NCBI GenBank assembly: GCA_016617785.1
Contig: JADILM010000006.1
Span: forward strand, 186,001-250,000
From: Sporobolomyces roseus
Lineage: Eukaryota; Basidiomycota; Microbotryomycetes; Sporidiobolales; Sporidiobolaceae
Reading direction: 5' to 3'
Length of the DNA: 64,000 bases
The notes under the pieces were generated by a model. The model ran no database searches. It saw only the letters and a program-made list of their open reading frames with translations, and was not told the DNA's origin. Positions 1 through 11,023 of this stretch are shown one piece after another. How positions within the stretch are numbered: the stretch's first letter is position 1; every line of letters starts with the position of its first letter. Position numbers and translations under genes: made by a program.

Positions 1-322
1 ATCGACAATCTCTCATCTCTCCTCGCCTCTGACTCATGACGACCCCGTCTCGATTCCTCCAGAACTTCTTTCTTTCATTTCCTCCCTCTCCCCTTCCTCG
101 ACTTCACCCGATACAGTCAGACTCATCGCTTCCATCCTTTTCAGAGCTGGGTTCGATTCGTTCGAAGCGATCACCGAGTTTGTTGGATTCGAGAGGGAGA
201 CGAGAGGGAAAGTGTGGGAAAGCGTCAAGCTCGAATTGGGAAAGGATAGGGAAATATGCGAGGTTGTCGAGGGAATCGAGAGGCGAATCGTGGAGGGTGG
301 TGAGGAAGGGTGGATGGGCTGA
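1..322 (+). CDS. 3' end of a FAR1-like double-finger family gene (member 1, partial)
   Basis: The frame is open from base 2 to a TGA at 320-322 and enters from outside the window. About 106 residues are visible. They match the C-terminal helical module shared by the complete family members further right: a stretch like ELLSFISSLSPSS, then RLIASILFRAGFDSFEAIT, then an acidic helix ending in GIERRIVEGG. The equivalent segment elsewhere reads DLVSFLRALNPSPSN...SGINDLDTLI. The zinc-finger part would lie to the left. The copy is more divergent than the others, so its sub-type cannot be assigned. Whether the rest of the gene is intact is unknown. Confidence 0.6.
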   Translation, partial: STISHLSSPLTHDDPVSIPPELLSFISSLSPSSTSPDTVRLIASILFRAGFDSFEAITEFVGFERETRGKVWESVKLELGKDREICEVVEGIERRIVEGGEEGWMG

Positions 323-658
323 ATTGAGAGCAGTGGCGGCGTCAGAGTTGTTTGTCGTCGTAATCTATCTTCAGTCGTTAGCTTTTCTCGTAATCTCTCT
401 TGTTACTTGTTTCGGTGTGATTGTGTAAAGCTTTTTCTTGTATTGCGTATGGACAGATATGGTGTGACTTCTACTTGTGAGAGAGAGAGTCGGGACGTAA
501 ATCGAGAGAGGGTAAAGAGAGGGAAATTCGAGCGGCGAGAGAAGAGAGAGACTATGCAGTGAAACGAGCGGGAAAACGAGTCGATGATTATTGAGCGTGC
601 TGTTCGATCAGAGTTCCCCACAACATCGTCAGCATCGAGGCGCAAGAAATGCGAGCGA
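323..658. other. Intergenic, convergent 3' flanks
   Basis: This stretch lies between the stop of the partial family gene and the stop of the minus-strand E2 gene. It should hold two 3' untranslated regions. No gene, RNA or repeat was recognised. Confidence 0.4.
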
Positions 659-1676
659 TCAGATCGAGCGAACCTTTTTAACCCATTCTTGAGCCTGTAC
701 ATCGCAAATAACCCCAGAATCAGTCCTGTGCCTGGCGAGAGATATACAAGAGAGCAGCAAGACGTACGGTTCGGTTGAATTGAGCACGATCAGCGTTGTA
801 GACTTCAGCGATTGACGCGACCAAGGCATCGTCGGCTGTGCGAAGATGGAGGATAGAATATCAGCTTCCCCTTACAGCAGAGTTCAAAACGTTCATCGAC
901 GCACGATTAGGTTCTTGTAGTAGTTGAACGAGTGCTCGAAGGACTACAATCGCAAGCAAGGTCAACATCGACGAATTTCGACAAGAGTTGGGAGATCGAA
1001 GCTTACTTTGTTCAATCTTCGTTGAGGGTTTCCACGCTTCAGCCTGTACGCCACAAACCTCACTGATTTGACGCAAATCTACATGTAATCAGGAGAGAAC
1101 TGGGAACGAACCTTCAAAAGTCCCATACAAATCGCTCCATCGTCCGTAACGTTCGGGTGGTAAATCCTTGTAGTCTACGTCGGCTCTCACAACTGCTCAG
1201 CTCTGTCTAAAAACGGGCGCCGAAAGTGAAGGAGAGAGACGTACGAATTTGACCTGTGATTGAACGAAACGAGCGAATTCCGTCAATACTGTGCCCTTTC
1301 TCCGAGCTGGCGAGAGAGTGAGGTACGTACGGTAGGTGACTTGAAAGGGTACTCTACTGGGAAAGTCATATCAATCCCAAACTTGCCGCCTATCGACAGA
1401 ACCTCTCAAAGTCAGTTAATTATGAATCATCCAACTAATCATCTCCTCACTCGAACTTGACGCACCTTGGTAAGCTGAGTCTGTAGGACCTTGAATTGTA
1501 CCAGTCTGTACGGATCTCGTTCTTCTTCAGCTCACAGAAAACAAAATGAGATGAAATGAGGAGAGACGAACCCAGTGTCGTAAGTTTGATTCATCCGGTT
1601 GAGCGACTACGAAAGGGATTGATTCATTCTGTAACTCGGCGTACTCCTTTGCTAGACGTTTCGTTGCTGCTGCCAT
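659..1676 (-). CDS. Ubiquitin-conjugating enzyme E2
   Basis: A UBC-fold E2 of about 151 residues, which takes ubiquitin from E1 as a Cys thioester and passes it on with an E3. Exons rebuilt on the minus strand begin at ATG 1676 (exon 1 1572-1676) and end at TGA 659-661. The visible order is KRLAKEYAEL (helix 1), QPDESNLRHW, the loop TGTIQGP, the FPVEYPFKSPT strand, the YHPNV motif and AICMGLL, which carries the catalytic Cys at about residue 87. The C-terminal helices are ALVASIAEVYNADR and AQEWVKKV. There are seven introns, and exon 4 is only 9 nt (1245-1253, coding V-K-F). Length and motifs fit the UBC4/UBE2D-like group; the exact orthologue is uncertain. Confidence 0.88.
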
Positions 1677-2238
1677 TGGTGAGTTGATGAGAAGTTGATG
1701 AAAGGGAAAGGGGAGTAAGCGAGCGAGGGAAGCTACTGAAGGAGGGCAGTCAGTTGGTGCGATCTGGAGGAAGTGACAAAATAGGCTCACAGTAGCTGAA
1801 AGAGTGTGGTGAAGTGAAGGTTATGGATGAAAGCCAACTCGAAACTGCTGACGTTCGCCAGACTTCAATTTCGTAAGAATTCGACAAGCACTACAGGCAT
1901 ATCCGTTACGTCTCTCTAAGGCTATTGAGGGTACTCTCGCTATCCAGTGTGATGGTCGGAAGGTTCACACGACCTCTCTTATTTATGACTTCGGTCGCGG
2001 ACGAGCTTCGGTCTTTCGCAACAGGTTTTGATTCATCTCTTGCTGCCCACTACTGCTATGCTTGTCACTGTTCTTCATCGTCGACGACCTCGAGAGTACA
2101 GTGTCTCAGTAATTTCCCCCCGCTACTCGTCATACGTTAATTTTTAGTTCAAGTTTCGTTGGATGCTTTCTTTCCTTCCCCCATCTCACTTCACTCTCCA
2201 CACCCATCACTCAAACCACTCACAACCTCTCAATCAAC
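1677..2238. other. Divergent promoter region
   Basis: This is the shared upstream region of the E2 gene (minus) and the small hydrophilic-protein gene (plus). The right part, just before ATG 2239, is CT-rich as is usual before genes in this window. No other feature was recognised. Confidence 0.4.
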
Positions 2239-2717
2239 ATGGTGAGCCCACCCTCACTGTACCTAGTGCTCCTCTCGTAAATTTAACTGATCCTCGTGAA
2301 ATCGGCGATCTTTTCCCCTTCCCCTTCGCAGAACTCAGCAGGAATGACCGGAGCTTCGAACGCAGGACAAACTTCTGGACCTGTCGGAACTACTCAAGGT
2401 GGACAAGGAGGTGATGCGTACGTTCTACTTCTACCCTCGACCTTCCCCAAGAACTGCGAAGCTGACCTCGTGTGTTCGAGTGTTATAGTCTCGATAAGGG
2501 AGTCAACACCATCCTCGGTAAATCTGGTCACGGACAATCAGCTTCCACCACTGAGAAGAGTAAGTTCACTCTCTCCCCTTCTCTGCGAGATTCTTTCGAG
2601 AATCGGATTCGCTAATCCCCCGTCGTCGCTTCCTTTCTAGTCTCTGATGGTATCCGTACTGGATTCAAGAAGTTGACTGGAAAGGACGTTCCCGTCAAGG
2701 ATCAAGAGTACCGTTAA
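2239..2717 (+). CDS. Small Gly/Ser/Thr-rich hydrophilic protein
   Basis: Four exons (2239-2241, 2332-2417, 2489-2559, 2641-2717) join in phase to about 78 residues. Exon 1 is the bare ATG, so the first intron directly follows the start codon. The product begins M-NSAGMTGASNAG, has a glycine-rich stretch (TTQGGQGGD), then ALDKGVNTILGKSGHGQ, and ends KKLTGKDVPVKDQEYR. There is no signal peptide or membrane segment. The clean splice signals and codon-level regularity argue for a real, probably abundant protein. The composition recalls small fungal stress-associated proteins, but I do not recognise the family with certainty. Confidence 0.7.
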
Positions 2718-3710
2718 ATACGTCGTCGCTTTTTCTCCTTTCCCAGTTGTATCTTTCGTTCGATCTACCCCAAAGTAAATACAATACCTCCCTTTTAGTA
2801 CCTCATCTTTCTTCAGTCGTGGTGAGGCTCTGTGCGAGAGAGTGTGCTGGAGAGCTTGTGGCTCGCTCGAGTGCATCGCTTATTCGTTGGCTCGGATGCT
2901 CCAAGTCTCCTCGTAATCGACCCGATCAACAGCGACCGCTTACTCGATGTACCGGAGTATCTAGCTATGTCAGTAGAGTTTGAATGTAGACGAAGAGAAG
3001 CTACGCAAGAGACCAGCGAGAGAACGATGAAACGGTAAAGAAGGGACGGTCGACGGTCACTGGTACCGCACCGCGCACTTCGGGTGCGCACCTCAGGGAC
3101 TAGCCGATTCGCTCGATCTAAGCCAGAAGTCAGCTCAGGCTATAGCTTGAGCTGATGTATGACCCTAGAGTTGGATCGCAACCAACACGCTCTTTCGCGT
3201 CTGTCGCTCTCGCTTGTACTCTCTGCGACCTAGGATTTCAGTTCGAGGTCGAGGTGGCGCCTCTCCTCGAGACGGAGACGTCTTTGTTACGCGCTTGCTG
3301 GCCTAGTAGGGTTGGACTCGGTTCAATCGTGCGATCAATTTAGCCCATTGATCGTTGTCTCATTTTTTGCTCAGCTTTACTCGAGACATCGGCGAAGGAT
3401 CATATGAGATAAGCGACGAGGCGTGGTCAGAGTACAAGGAGGAGGATGAGCGGTGAAAGGGAGGCAAGACTTCGTGCGAAAAGACGAAATTCCGACGAAA
3501 CTTGACGAAAACGAGCGAGACGAAGGATTTTCGATCTGCTTCTTGCGAGCAGAGCTTCACAAGTCGATTCCGAGTCTTCAGGTGCGCCCATGTCAATCTG
3601 GGTTAATGCCTCACGAGATTTTGCACTTTCGACTTCGCGAAATTTCTGCTGCTTCGAAAAGTCTCCTCTACTTTTCACTCGCTCCCTCGCGATCTGCTTC
3701 GCTCGCCTCG
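2718..3710. other. Long intergenic stretch with small inverted repeats
   Basis: No convincing gene on either strand. Two compact inverted repeats are visible: GCGCAC-TTCGG-GTGCGC near 3076-3092, and AGCTCA...TGAGCT near 3132-3153. Together they could fold, but no known RNA family was recognised. The last 300 bases should hold the promoter of the family gene starting at 3711. Confidence 0.35.
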
Positions 3711-5156
3711 ATGTCAATCCTACCAGTCCTCGGAACTATATACGAGTCATTAGACGCATTCAAGCGGGATGTTCAAGGAAGAGGAGGTGAGTAACTTGAT
3801 CTTTGAAATGCTCTCCCTCTTTCGGGATGACACCAGAGCTGATGGAGAGAGATGCAATAGACTCATGTTCGCTCAGATACTCTACACGAGACTCGAAGAA
3901 AGATCAACACCTTCAATTGAACTGCTCTGGATCAGGAGTCGAATCAACTTGCAGCTCTCGAGTCATCGCACGCAGGACAGCTCAAGGAGACTTTAGGGTC
4001 ACCAATGTCAACCAAGTGCACTCTTGTCAAGAAGCAGGAGGAGGTGAACCGGAATGGGAAGGGATCGATTCGAATCGCAAGCAGAGTAGACTCGATGGTG
4101 AGGAACGAGATCACTTCGAGGGAACAGGAGACTACGATGATTGTGATGTACGAGTCAGGCAGTCGAGATCGGACTCAGAGGATGAGTGGAAGGGAAATGT
4201 TGCAGGTTCAGAATCTGAAGAGTCGACCTCGAGTGGATCAGAGGATTCGGACAGCTCGACCTCGTCAGACTGCTCGAATAAACCAAAGAAGACAGAATTG
4301 AAGAGCAAGAAGGATGAGGGAAAGAAGAGTACTGCATCAATTCGCTTTCCTCCAGCTCGAGATCTTCGAAATGAGATTGCGAAAATCGCAGTTGTGAGTC
4401 ACCTCCGCTCTTCCTGATCTCGACTCACCAATCTGAAGTACTCCTCCTCTGTAGCGTCCAGTCCATTTTCCCTCACCGACTGAGTCTTTCTCCGAACCTC
4501 CTCATCAACTCCTCGCAACTCTTCACGCCTTCGCTCAGCAGAACGGCTTCTCTCTCTATCGCAGAAACAACACCAAGACAACGCTACAATTGAATTGCAG
4601 TCTCAACCATACTCGAAACAATAAGAAACCTGGCGGTAGATGCAACTTCAGGATTTCTGCTCGACGAGAACAAGATGGTCGCTGGAAAGTTCTTCCCTTG
4701 ACGACTCAACACAACCACAATCTCAGCTCTACCTCTACTCTCTCGATCAGTGTCGTCGGCGCCTCAACCACAGCAGGATCGATCCCTTCTCGCCCTCCGA
4801 ATCAGAGTTCCTCAATTTTGCCCTCTTACGTTTCTCAAGCATCTCACCTTCAGCCTGTCCCTGCACCTCCTACGTGTAGATACTCTCTTCACATTCAACC
4901 TCAGTCTTTCGCCCTCTCAAACACCCCCGCTTCCTCGAATCTCGCCTCTCTTGTTCGTGCTTTCCATCCCTCTTTCGAAGCGCAACATTCTCTCGACTAC
5001 TTCAATTCGATCGGAATCGACTCGGTTGAAACTCTCACTCAGCTTTTAATGATGGAAGACGAAGGTTTCGAACGCTTCATAGGAGGAATCGAGAATGAGA
5101 TTGGTAAGACGTTGAGAATGATGAGGGAAAATCTACAGCAGGAACTCTCAAGGTGA
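3711..5156 (+). CDS. FAR1/WRKY-GCM1-like double zinc-finger protein (member 2, sub-type a)
   Basis: Three exons (3711-3786, 3861-4393, 4455-5156) give 436 residues in phase. Exon 1 codes MSILPVLGTIYESLDAFKRD, which resembles the start of a FAR1 domain. Exon 2 completes finger 1 with Cys...Cys...VHSC ligands (LNCSGSGVESTC, then HSC), followed by an acidic Ser-rich linker and the FPPARD motif at its end. Exon 3 codes finger 2: FAQQNGFSLYR, LNC, GGRCNF, DGRWKVLPL and HNH. The C-terminal helical module is LASLVRAFHPS...SIGIDSVETLTQLLMMEDEG. FAR1-type fingers bind DNA in other families, so a nuclear DNA-binding role is inferred. No MULE transposase core is present. It is closely similar to the pseudogene at 44.1 kb. 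Confidence 0.82.
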
Positions 5157-5486
5157 AGGGTACGAGGAAGAAGACAGAGGGAGTAGCTTTACGCATGTGA
5201 TCTCGGACTATGCTTCACCCAACTGGAGTTCGTCGAGAACGAAGAGCACTGTTCTCTCGACTCGAGAGTTTGCTTACTTTCTCTCCGCTTCGTTTTGACT
5301 TTTCTCACTCCTGACTAGTCTGATACCCTATTAGCTCTGTTCACTGACTTACCATTGACTGGCTATCTCAAAGTCCGAAATCATCCGCGGTTCAAACTGA
5401 TTCCTCTCGTTCTCTTCTTTCTTCCTCCTCCCTCTCACTACTTCCGCTCACTTCTCGCCAACCTCACCGCGTAGATCTCCTCAGCA
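5157..5486. other. Spacer between members 2 and 3
   Basis: This holds the 3' flank of the a-type gene and the promoter of the b-type gene, including the conserved AAGTCCG-N7-CCGCGG element. Spacer length and sequence resemble the one at 45529-45854. Confidence 0.6.
5370..5393 (+). promoter_or_regulatory. Conserved upstream element of the b/c family genes (copy 1)
   Basis: The core is AAGTCCG, seven bases, then CCGCGG, ending 93 bases before ATG 5487. The same core with the same 7-base gap lies upstream of members 4, 5, 6 and 9. CCG/CGG triplets are typical Zn2Cys6 or self-binding sites, but the binder is unknown. Confidence 0.6.
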
Positions 5487-7142
5487 ATGTCTAGTATCCT
5501 CCCCGATGTAGGAAAAGTCTATCCTTCACTTCCAGCGTTCAAACTGGACCTCTATGAAAGAGGTTGTGAGTCACCTCTCTTCCCTTTCTATCTCCCTCGC
5601 TGATCACGTAAACACTCGTAAAGTACGAAACTCTCTTCACCTCGTCACTCAACAATCGTCTCCGGGCAAGCATTCCTACATACATTGCGGCATCAAGATT
5701 GGAGAAGACAAGAGGTTCTGCACTTATCGCTGTTGGGCCCGAAACGTCGAGGGAGTCATTCAAGTTACGACAGTATGGAGGAGTCACTCTTGTCGAGGTT
5801 TTGATACTGAGGCGAAGAGATCGCAGGCCAGAGCTCACATGAAGACGTTGGTCGACAAAGCGAGGAGCGAGTTAGCAAACTGGGAGGAGAGTGAAGAATC
5901 TGACGATGAAGAGCGCGAAGGTTCACCGGGTGCTTCAGAGGTGGAAGCGGGGGATGACGATCAGGGGCAGGAAGTAGTCGCAGATGAGGACCTCGACGTC
6001 GAATCCGGATCTTCGGAAGAGGTCGAAGAAGAAGACAAGCGAACGGAACATTCCGCCTCTCCTCCTTCCAAGAGGAGACGACGAGTCACACAAGACGCTC
6101 TGTCGACTTTCAAGAAGACCTTCCCTTCAGCTCGAGACGTTCAAACGGAATCCGACAAGCTCAAACTCGTAAGCTAGACTTCGGTTCTTAAGACTAGATC
6201 GGCAAGGAAGATGATTGCTGATCAACGTACTCCGTTGTCTGCCAGAGTGATGTTGTCGACCTCCCATCCCCTGAAACCACTTTCGACGCGGTTCGACAGC
6301 TTCTCATCGTTCTCTACGCCTTCGCGCAACAGCGCAAATTCTCCGTATTTCGACGTTCTCCTGAGCCTCGCGACGGTATTCGTAACACCATGATCATGAG
6401 GTGTCATCGAGGTAACTCTCGCTTTAAAGACGGACCGAATGGAGGACGTTGTACCTATCAGCTTTATGCGTCGAAAGGTCGAGATGGGAAATGGAGACTT
6501 GATTCCGTTGTCGGTTCTCACAACCACACCGTATTGAGGAAGGGGAAGGATCTGGACGTCGCAGCAGAATTAGGCGCCGACTCGACCGACTCGACTCCCG
6601 GCCATTCGCGACCTGCCTTCGCTAGTCCTCTTCTTTCGACTTCTTCCTTCACCACTCCTTCGACCCGACAACATCTCGGTATCTCTGTCCAAGCTGGTCT
6701 CCGTTCGGTCCCAGAGGAAACATTTGACGCATCTGGTCAGAGGTCCACTCAGACGCTTTCCGCCTCGAACCATTACCGACTTTTCCCACATCCAACTCCT
6801 CAGCCTGTTCCCGCATCTTCCTCGATAAATCCCTCTTCAGCAGTTGCATCAGGCGCCCGACTTTCCAATCAAACTCTCCCTTCCCCGGATCCGACATCCT
6901 CGACCTATCCGTCCAACCTCGTTTCTTTTCTTCGTTCCTTCCGCTCTTCTCCGACGAATCTTCCCCATCTTCTCGACAAACTTAACGACTCGGGAGTCAA
7001 TTCTCTCGAAACTCTCCGCGAGATCTTGATGATGGAGGATGGATCGCTTGAACTCTTCGTTGGAATGCTCGACGACGAGGGAGTTGGACAGAAGCTCTTG
7101 GCAATGGTACAGGAGCTGAGGAGTGAGAATGGAATGGCTTGA
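5487..7142 (+). CDS. FAR1/WRKY-GCM1-like double zinc-finger protein (member 3, sub-type b)
   Basis: Three exons (5487-5565, 5624-6168, 6246-7142) give 506 residues. The start is MSSILPDVGKVYPSLPAFKL. Finger 1 has ligands at about C48, C59, H81 and C83, a C-C-H-C (HSC) pattern as in group III WRKY domains. An acidic linker (EESEESDDEE and similar) follows, then FPSARDVQTE at the exon 2/3 junction. Finger 2 starts FAQQRKFSVFRR and has C261, C277, H300 and H302 (SHNH), with DGKWRLDSV between. A Pro/Ser-rich spacer leads to the C-terminal module VSFLRSFRSSPTNLPHLLDK...MMEDGSLELFVGML. There is no catalytic transposase domain. The upstream element at 5370-5393 suggests co-regulation with the other b/c genes. 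Confidence 0.85.
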
Positions 7143-7459
7143 ATGGTGGAGCAGGAGAGTAAGAGAGAGAGGGCTGAGGTGTAGGAATCGAGATTGGAAG
7201 AAGTTCAGCAAAGGTTCGGTTGCGAATGTGGAAGAATAGTGTTCAAACATGACGGATGAGGAGGACAATCGCAGTAGCTTCACGCAATCAAGCTCGGGAT
7301 CTCACTAAACACACAGCACTCGATATAAGCTCAAACGAAACTCCTTCTTCGACGAGTTTCGAGTATCTCGCTTTGGATTCTGCCCTTGTCTCCTCTCATT
7401 GTTCTCCGCTCTGACTTACGCGACTACCCTAGAGCTACTCAGTGGCTGACGAGCTCACC

Positions 7460-7483
7460 GAAGTCCGAAAGTTTCCGCGGTTC
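7460..7483 (+). promoter_or_regulatory. Conserved upstream element of the b/c family genes (copy 2)
   Basis: AAGTCCG, seven bases, CCGCGG, followed by TTC. It ends 97 bases before ATG 7581. The spacer bases differ from copy 1, so only the two half-elements are conserved. Confidence 0.55.
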
Positions 7484-7504
7484 AGAGTGAGTCCTTCTCT
7501 CTTC

Positions 7505-7529
<25 letters not shown>
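7505..7529 (+). repeat. CT dinucleotide microsatellite
   Basis: About twelve uninterrupted CT units sit between the promoter element and the start of member 4. They extend the general pyrimidine-rich leader seen before many genes here. Confidence 0.85.
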
Positions 7530-7535
<6 letters not shown>

Positions 7536-7580
7536 CCTCTCGCTGACTCTACTTCTCTTCACCCAATTCAGCCTCAGTCA

Positions 7581-9065
7581 ATGACCTCACTACTCCCTCC
7601 AGTCGGGACCACCTACGCTTCTTTCAATCGTTTCAAGCTCGACATGTTTGAGCGAGGCCGTCAGTTCCCTCTCTCTACTTCGTCATTCGCCCGAGCTCAC
7701 AGCGACTATACAAATGACAGTGCAACACTCGACCAACGTACTCGTCAGAGGCTCAACACCTGGAGTTCGTTCGCAGATCTGCTGCAACATCGTCGATTCA
7801 AGCGGGAGATACTGTGCTTTCGAAGCTGCTACTGAACTCGTCGATGAGGTGGTGACAGTTGTCAGACTCGTATCGACGCATACTTGCTCCAAAGAAGAAA
7901 GGGAGGACAAAAAGGAAACGGCGAAGGACAAGCTTAAGGAGAAGATTCGAAAAGTCAAGGCGCAGATTGAAAGGCTTGATACGAACAGGAGATCGGGCTT
8001 AAAGTTGGGCAGTGGATCAAGAACTCTCAGGAGCGACTTGTCGGAGAAAGATCGCAACGGACAAGAGGAGGATGCGAATGAAGGACCTACCTCCGAGTCG
8101 GATTCATCTGTGGATCAACCTGCTCCAAAGAAACGAGTTCGGTACCAGCCCAGATTACCGCACTTGGAGGTGTTCCTCAGCATCTGCCCTCCAGCGCGAG
8201 ACGTTCAAACGGAAATTGACGAGGTCAAGAAGGTAATTCGACTATTTCTCAGGGATCAATCAGATCGGTCAAGCTGACAGTGATGCTGAGTACTTTGCAG
8301 CGAGGGGTCGTATCCCTTCCTTCGCCCGGGTCTACTTTCGACTCTCTTCGTGGTCTTCTTACCGTTCTCTTCGCCTATTCGCAACAACGCAACTACTCGA
8401 TCTCTCGCCGTCTACCACAACTCAAGGACGGTGTCGGTGCAGGCCTCGTCATGAAGTGCTATCGCAATAACACTCGTTACAACACTGAGCCGAACGGAGG
8501 ACGATGCAAATTTGAGCTTCACGGTTCGAAAACAGAGGACGGAAAATGGAGGTTCGACAAAGTAATGGGATCTCACAATCATCCCGTCTTGGAGCTCGCT
8601 GAGGGAGATAATCAGGTGAAGAAAGGCGACGATCAACCGAAGGAGGCAGCTGCTCAAGAGACGAAAGAAGCAAAGCTCGACTCGACCAAGTTCCAACCTT
8701 TCGCACTTCCCGCTCCTCGACTTCCTCTCGCTTCCTCTTCGACTCTTCCCTCTCTCACTTCAGCGTCTATCATGGCTCCTCCTCCTCCCCGCCCAGTCAC
8801 CGCTACCTCTACCTCTACCGCTTCCTCACTTTCCTATCCTCTCGATCTCGTTTCTTTCCTTCGTGCTTTGAACCCTTCGCCCTCGAATCTCGCTCATACC
8901 CTCATCACTCTCCGCTCTTCCGGAATCAACGACCTCGACACTCTCATTGGTATCTTGGCGATGGAGGAGGAGAATCTTATGAGGTTTGTCGAAATGCTGT
9001 CGGATGAACTGGTCGGAAAGAGGATCGTGGAAATGGCGGCGGATCTGCGTGAGCGAGCAGTATGA
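7581..9065 (+). CDS. FAR1/WRKY-GCM1-like double zinc-finger protein (member 4, sub-type c)
   Basis: Three exons (7581-7659, about 7721-8232, 8301-9065) give 451 residues. The start is MTSLLPPVGTTYASFNRFKL. Finger 1 is ICCNIVDSSGRYC followed by STHTC, a C-C-H-C set with HTC instead of HSC. A Lys-rich helix (KKETAKDKLKEKIRKVKAQI) and an acidic stretch follow, then CPPARDVQTEID. Finger 2 is YSQQRNYSISRR, MKC, GGRCKF, DGKWRFDKV and SHNH. The C-terminal module reads LVSFLRALNPSPSNL...LDTLIGILAMEEEN. The exon 2 acceptor could also lie 24 bases upstream, which would keep the frame. The nearest relative is member 5 on the minus strand, with identical exon lengths. Confidence 0.84.
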
Positions 9066-9530
9066 ACACTAGACAGCGTTTGAGGAGAAGTGTGTCGTCG
9101 ACTGGAGTCTGGGGATTGTAGCTTGAAAGCTGGTCTTTACGGTAATAGAAAAATCGCCACTTTCGCTTTCTCTGTCGTCCACAAGGTTGTCTACACATCG
9201 ATCTCTAGCCTCTGTAGTGGACTTGTGACCTGCGAGTACACCAGGAGCAAGGTGACGAGCACTTTCGTTTTGGATCCGATTTCGCTTCCGCATGACTTTC
9301 GTGCACTTTTAGCTTTCTCTTCTCTTCTCATCCCTCTCGTTCCTTCTGCTCACTTCACTTTACTCGACTCATCCCAACCTCCGACAGCTCGTCGAATCGA
9401 AGCCTCACACCTCTAAGACTCGCCTCTGAGCCTACACGACTACCCTCCTCCTTCGAAACCTTTCCTTTCTCATCGCCTCCCCCACCCCCTTCGACTCTTC
9501 TTCCGAACCTCCAAACTACAACCTCGTGTG
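9066..9530. other. Intergenic
   Basis: 3' flank of member 4 followed by the CT-rich leader of the small gene at 9531. No further feature was recognised. Confidence 0.35.
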
Positions 9531-9947
9531 ATGTCTGGTATAGCAATGATGGGTGGCGCAACCATGACTTATCCAGGTCATGGTCATCGTCCAGGTGAAG
9601 GTCCTCAGTAAGCTCTTTTTTGCAATCTTCATCTCTCTGTTGTATACAAAAAAAAACTTCTTCGACGAGATGTTCATAATTTCAGAACGTCGACAGAGCT
9701 GAAAGGGAGCGTGAACGTAGGCTTTCGATACACTCGTGCTTCGCTCGAGTGACCGCTTGCTAACAGATCGTTTTGTCATGTAGTTGCGAAGAAGATCGGC
9801 GGTGGTTTCAAGCGACTATTCGGGAAGAAAGAACCTGTACCGCCCGGCTCCGAGTCACTCGACGACAACGTCGAGCTCACCAATACTCAAGTCAAGTCTC
9901 TCGATGAACCCGCAAACAATACGGTCCCGAAACCCCTCGACTCGTAA
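9531..9947 (+). CDS. Small basic/acidic protein of unknown function
   Basis: Two exons (9531-9594 and 9784-9947) join in phase to about 75 residues. The N-terminus is Met/Gly-rich (MSGIAMMGGATMTYPGHGH), then a basic patch AKKIGGGFKRLFGKKE, then a polar acidic tail ending PKPLDS before TAA 9945-9947. The intron is 189 nt, long for this window, and an extra exon inside it cannot be excluded. There is no membrane segment. I do not recognise the family. Confidence 0.5.
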
Positions 9948-11023
9948 CATCTCGCTTTCTGCTTTCTGCTTTCTCCATAATGCACTCCTTTCTTTCTCTG
10001 TATATACTGTATCTTTGTGAACACATACTTCTTCAGCCTTACTTGCTTTGCTTCAGAGTCAAGGAAGAACCGCGAGGGAGCTTCGAGAGGTTGCCAGAAC
10101 GACGTCGAGCTTTGCCTTTCGATTTGATCGTGCTATTTCCACGCTCGCTCCCTATTCTCGCGTGAGTATCACTACAATATGCTCTCGTAGTGTTGAAGAG
10201 CCCTATATCACAGAATCGTGAAACTGAGCAAAGAAACGAAAAGTGCTATTTCGCGGTTATAAGTCAGTCTCGCTTCAAAGAGCTTCCCTTCGCTGTACAG
10301 CTCGTGACACAGACTTCAGCTCGCTAATATAGTAGCGCTCGTGTAAGCACAAGGGCTGAACAGAAAGAGAACGCAATGAAATTTCATCGTTTCGAAAGTT
10401 GCTCCAAGTCTCCAAAAAGCACAAGTTCTTTGCACTCGCGCTTCTAGCTGAGCTTGTACTATACAGCCAACTTTCGCACAACAACACGATAGAAACCGTC
10501 GGAGTTACAAAGTTTGAAGCTCAGTGAAAGGCAGCAGGTCCTCCTCAGATCGTTTTTCGATTCTTTCGAGTCTCCGTACTCGATTGATCGTAAACGTTAA
10601 TACGAGACCCAGTCTATACATTCCTGATCAGATTCGCTGCAGCAAGACTGTTCGCTACCAGAACTCCCCTACTCGATGATCTCGACGAACGGGCCAGTTT
10701 GATGAAACGTCTGCCTGATAGACTGGCTTCGCGGCTTTGTAGTTTCGATCGGATTCTTTCGTGACCTAGGTCGAGCAATGAAGGAGATGGCTACCTCTAT
10801 CGACAGACAGACCCAATAGAGTCTGCGGCTTGACCTAGCAGGGTTGAGAGAGAATCTCAATCGAGACGACGATCCACTTACGTAGCCGTTTGGATCGTCT
10901 TTTTGGCACAATTCGCTGCAATCGACTGTTCTGATATCAAGAACGTACCGCATGAGAGCAACAGGCGAATGAGCATTGAATGATATGCTCTTTACAAACG
11001 ACAATATCTATCTACTCTTTTCC
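9948..11023. other. About 1.1 kb without a confident gene
   Basis: Only short open frames occur. On the minus strand near 10,880-11,000 there is an exon-like fragment ending KDDPNGY before a good GTAAGT donor, but no start, coherent partner exons or family match. It may be a gene relic or the 3' region of MRP51. Confidence 0.3.

Larger units (their letters stand above)
7143..7580. other. Spacer between members 3 and 4
   Basis: This holds the 3' flank of member 3, the conserved promoter element and a CT microsatellite. It is clearly similar to the inverted spacer at 17188-17611, which shows that the two gene pairs were duplicated together. Confidence 0.6.

Noticed and set aside
3076..3153. 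Two small inverted repeats that could be a structured RNA
   Set aside because: No conserved motifs of SRP, RNase P/MRP, snoRNA, snRNA or tRNA were recognised; kept only as a note in the gap entry.
10669..11004. Minus-strand open frame with an exon-like end KDDPNGY and a GTAAGT donor
   Set aside because: No start codon context, no coherent partner exon and no family motif; left as a possible relic.
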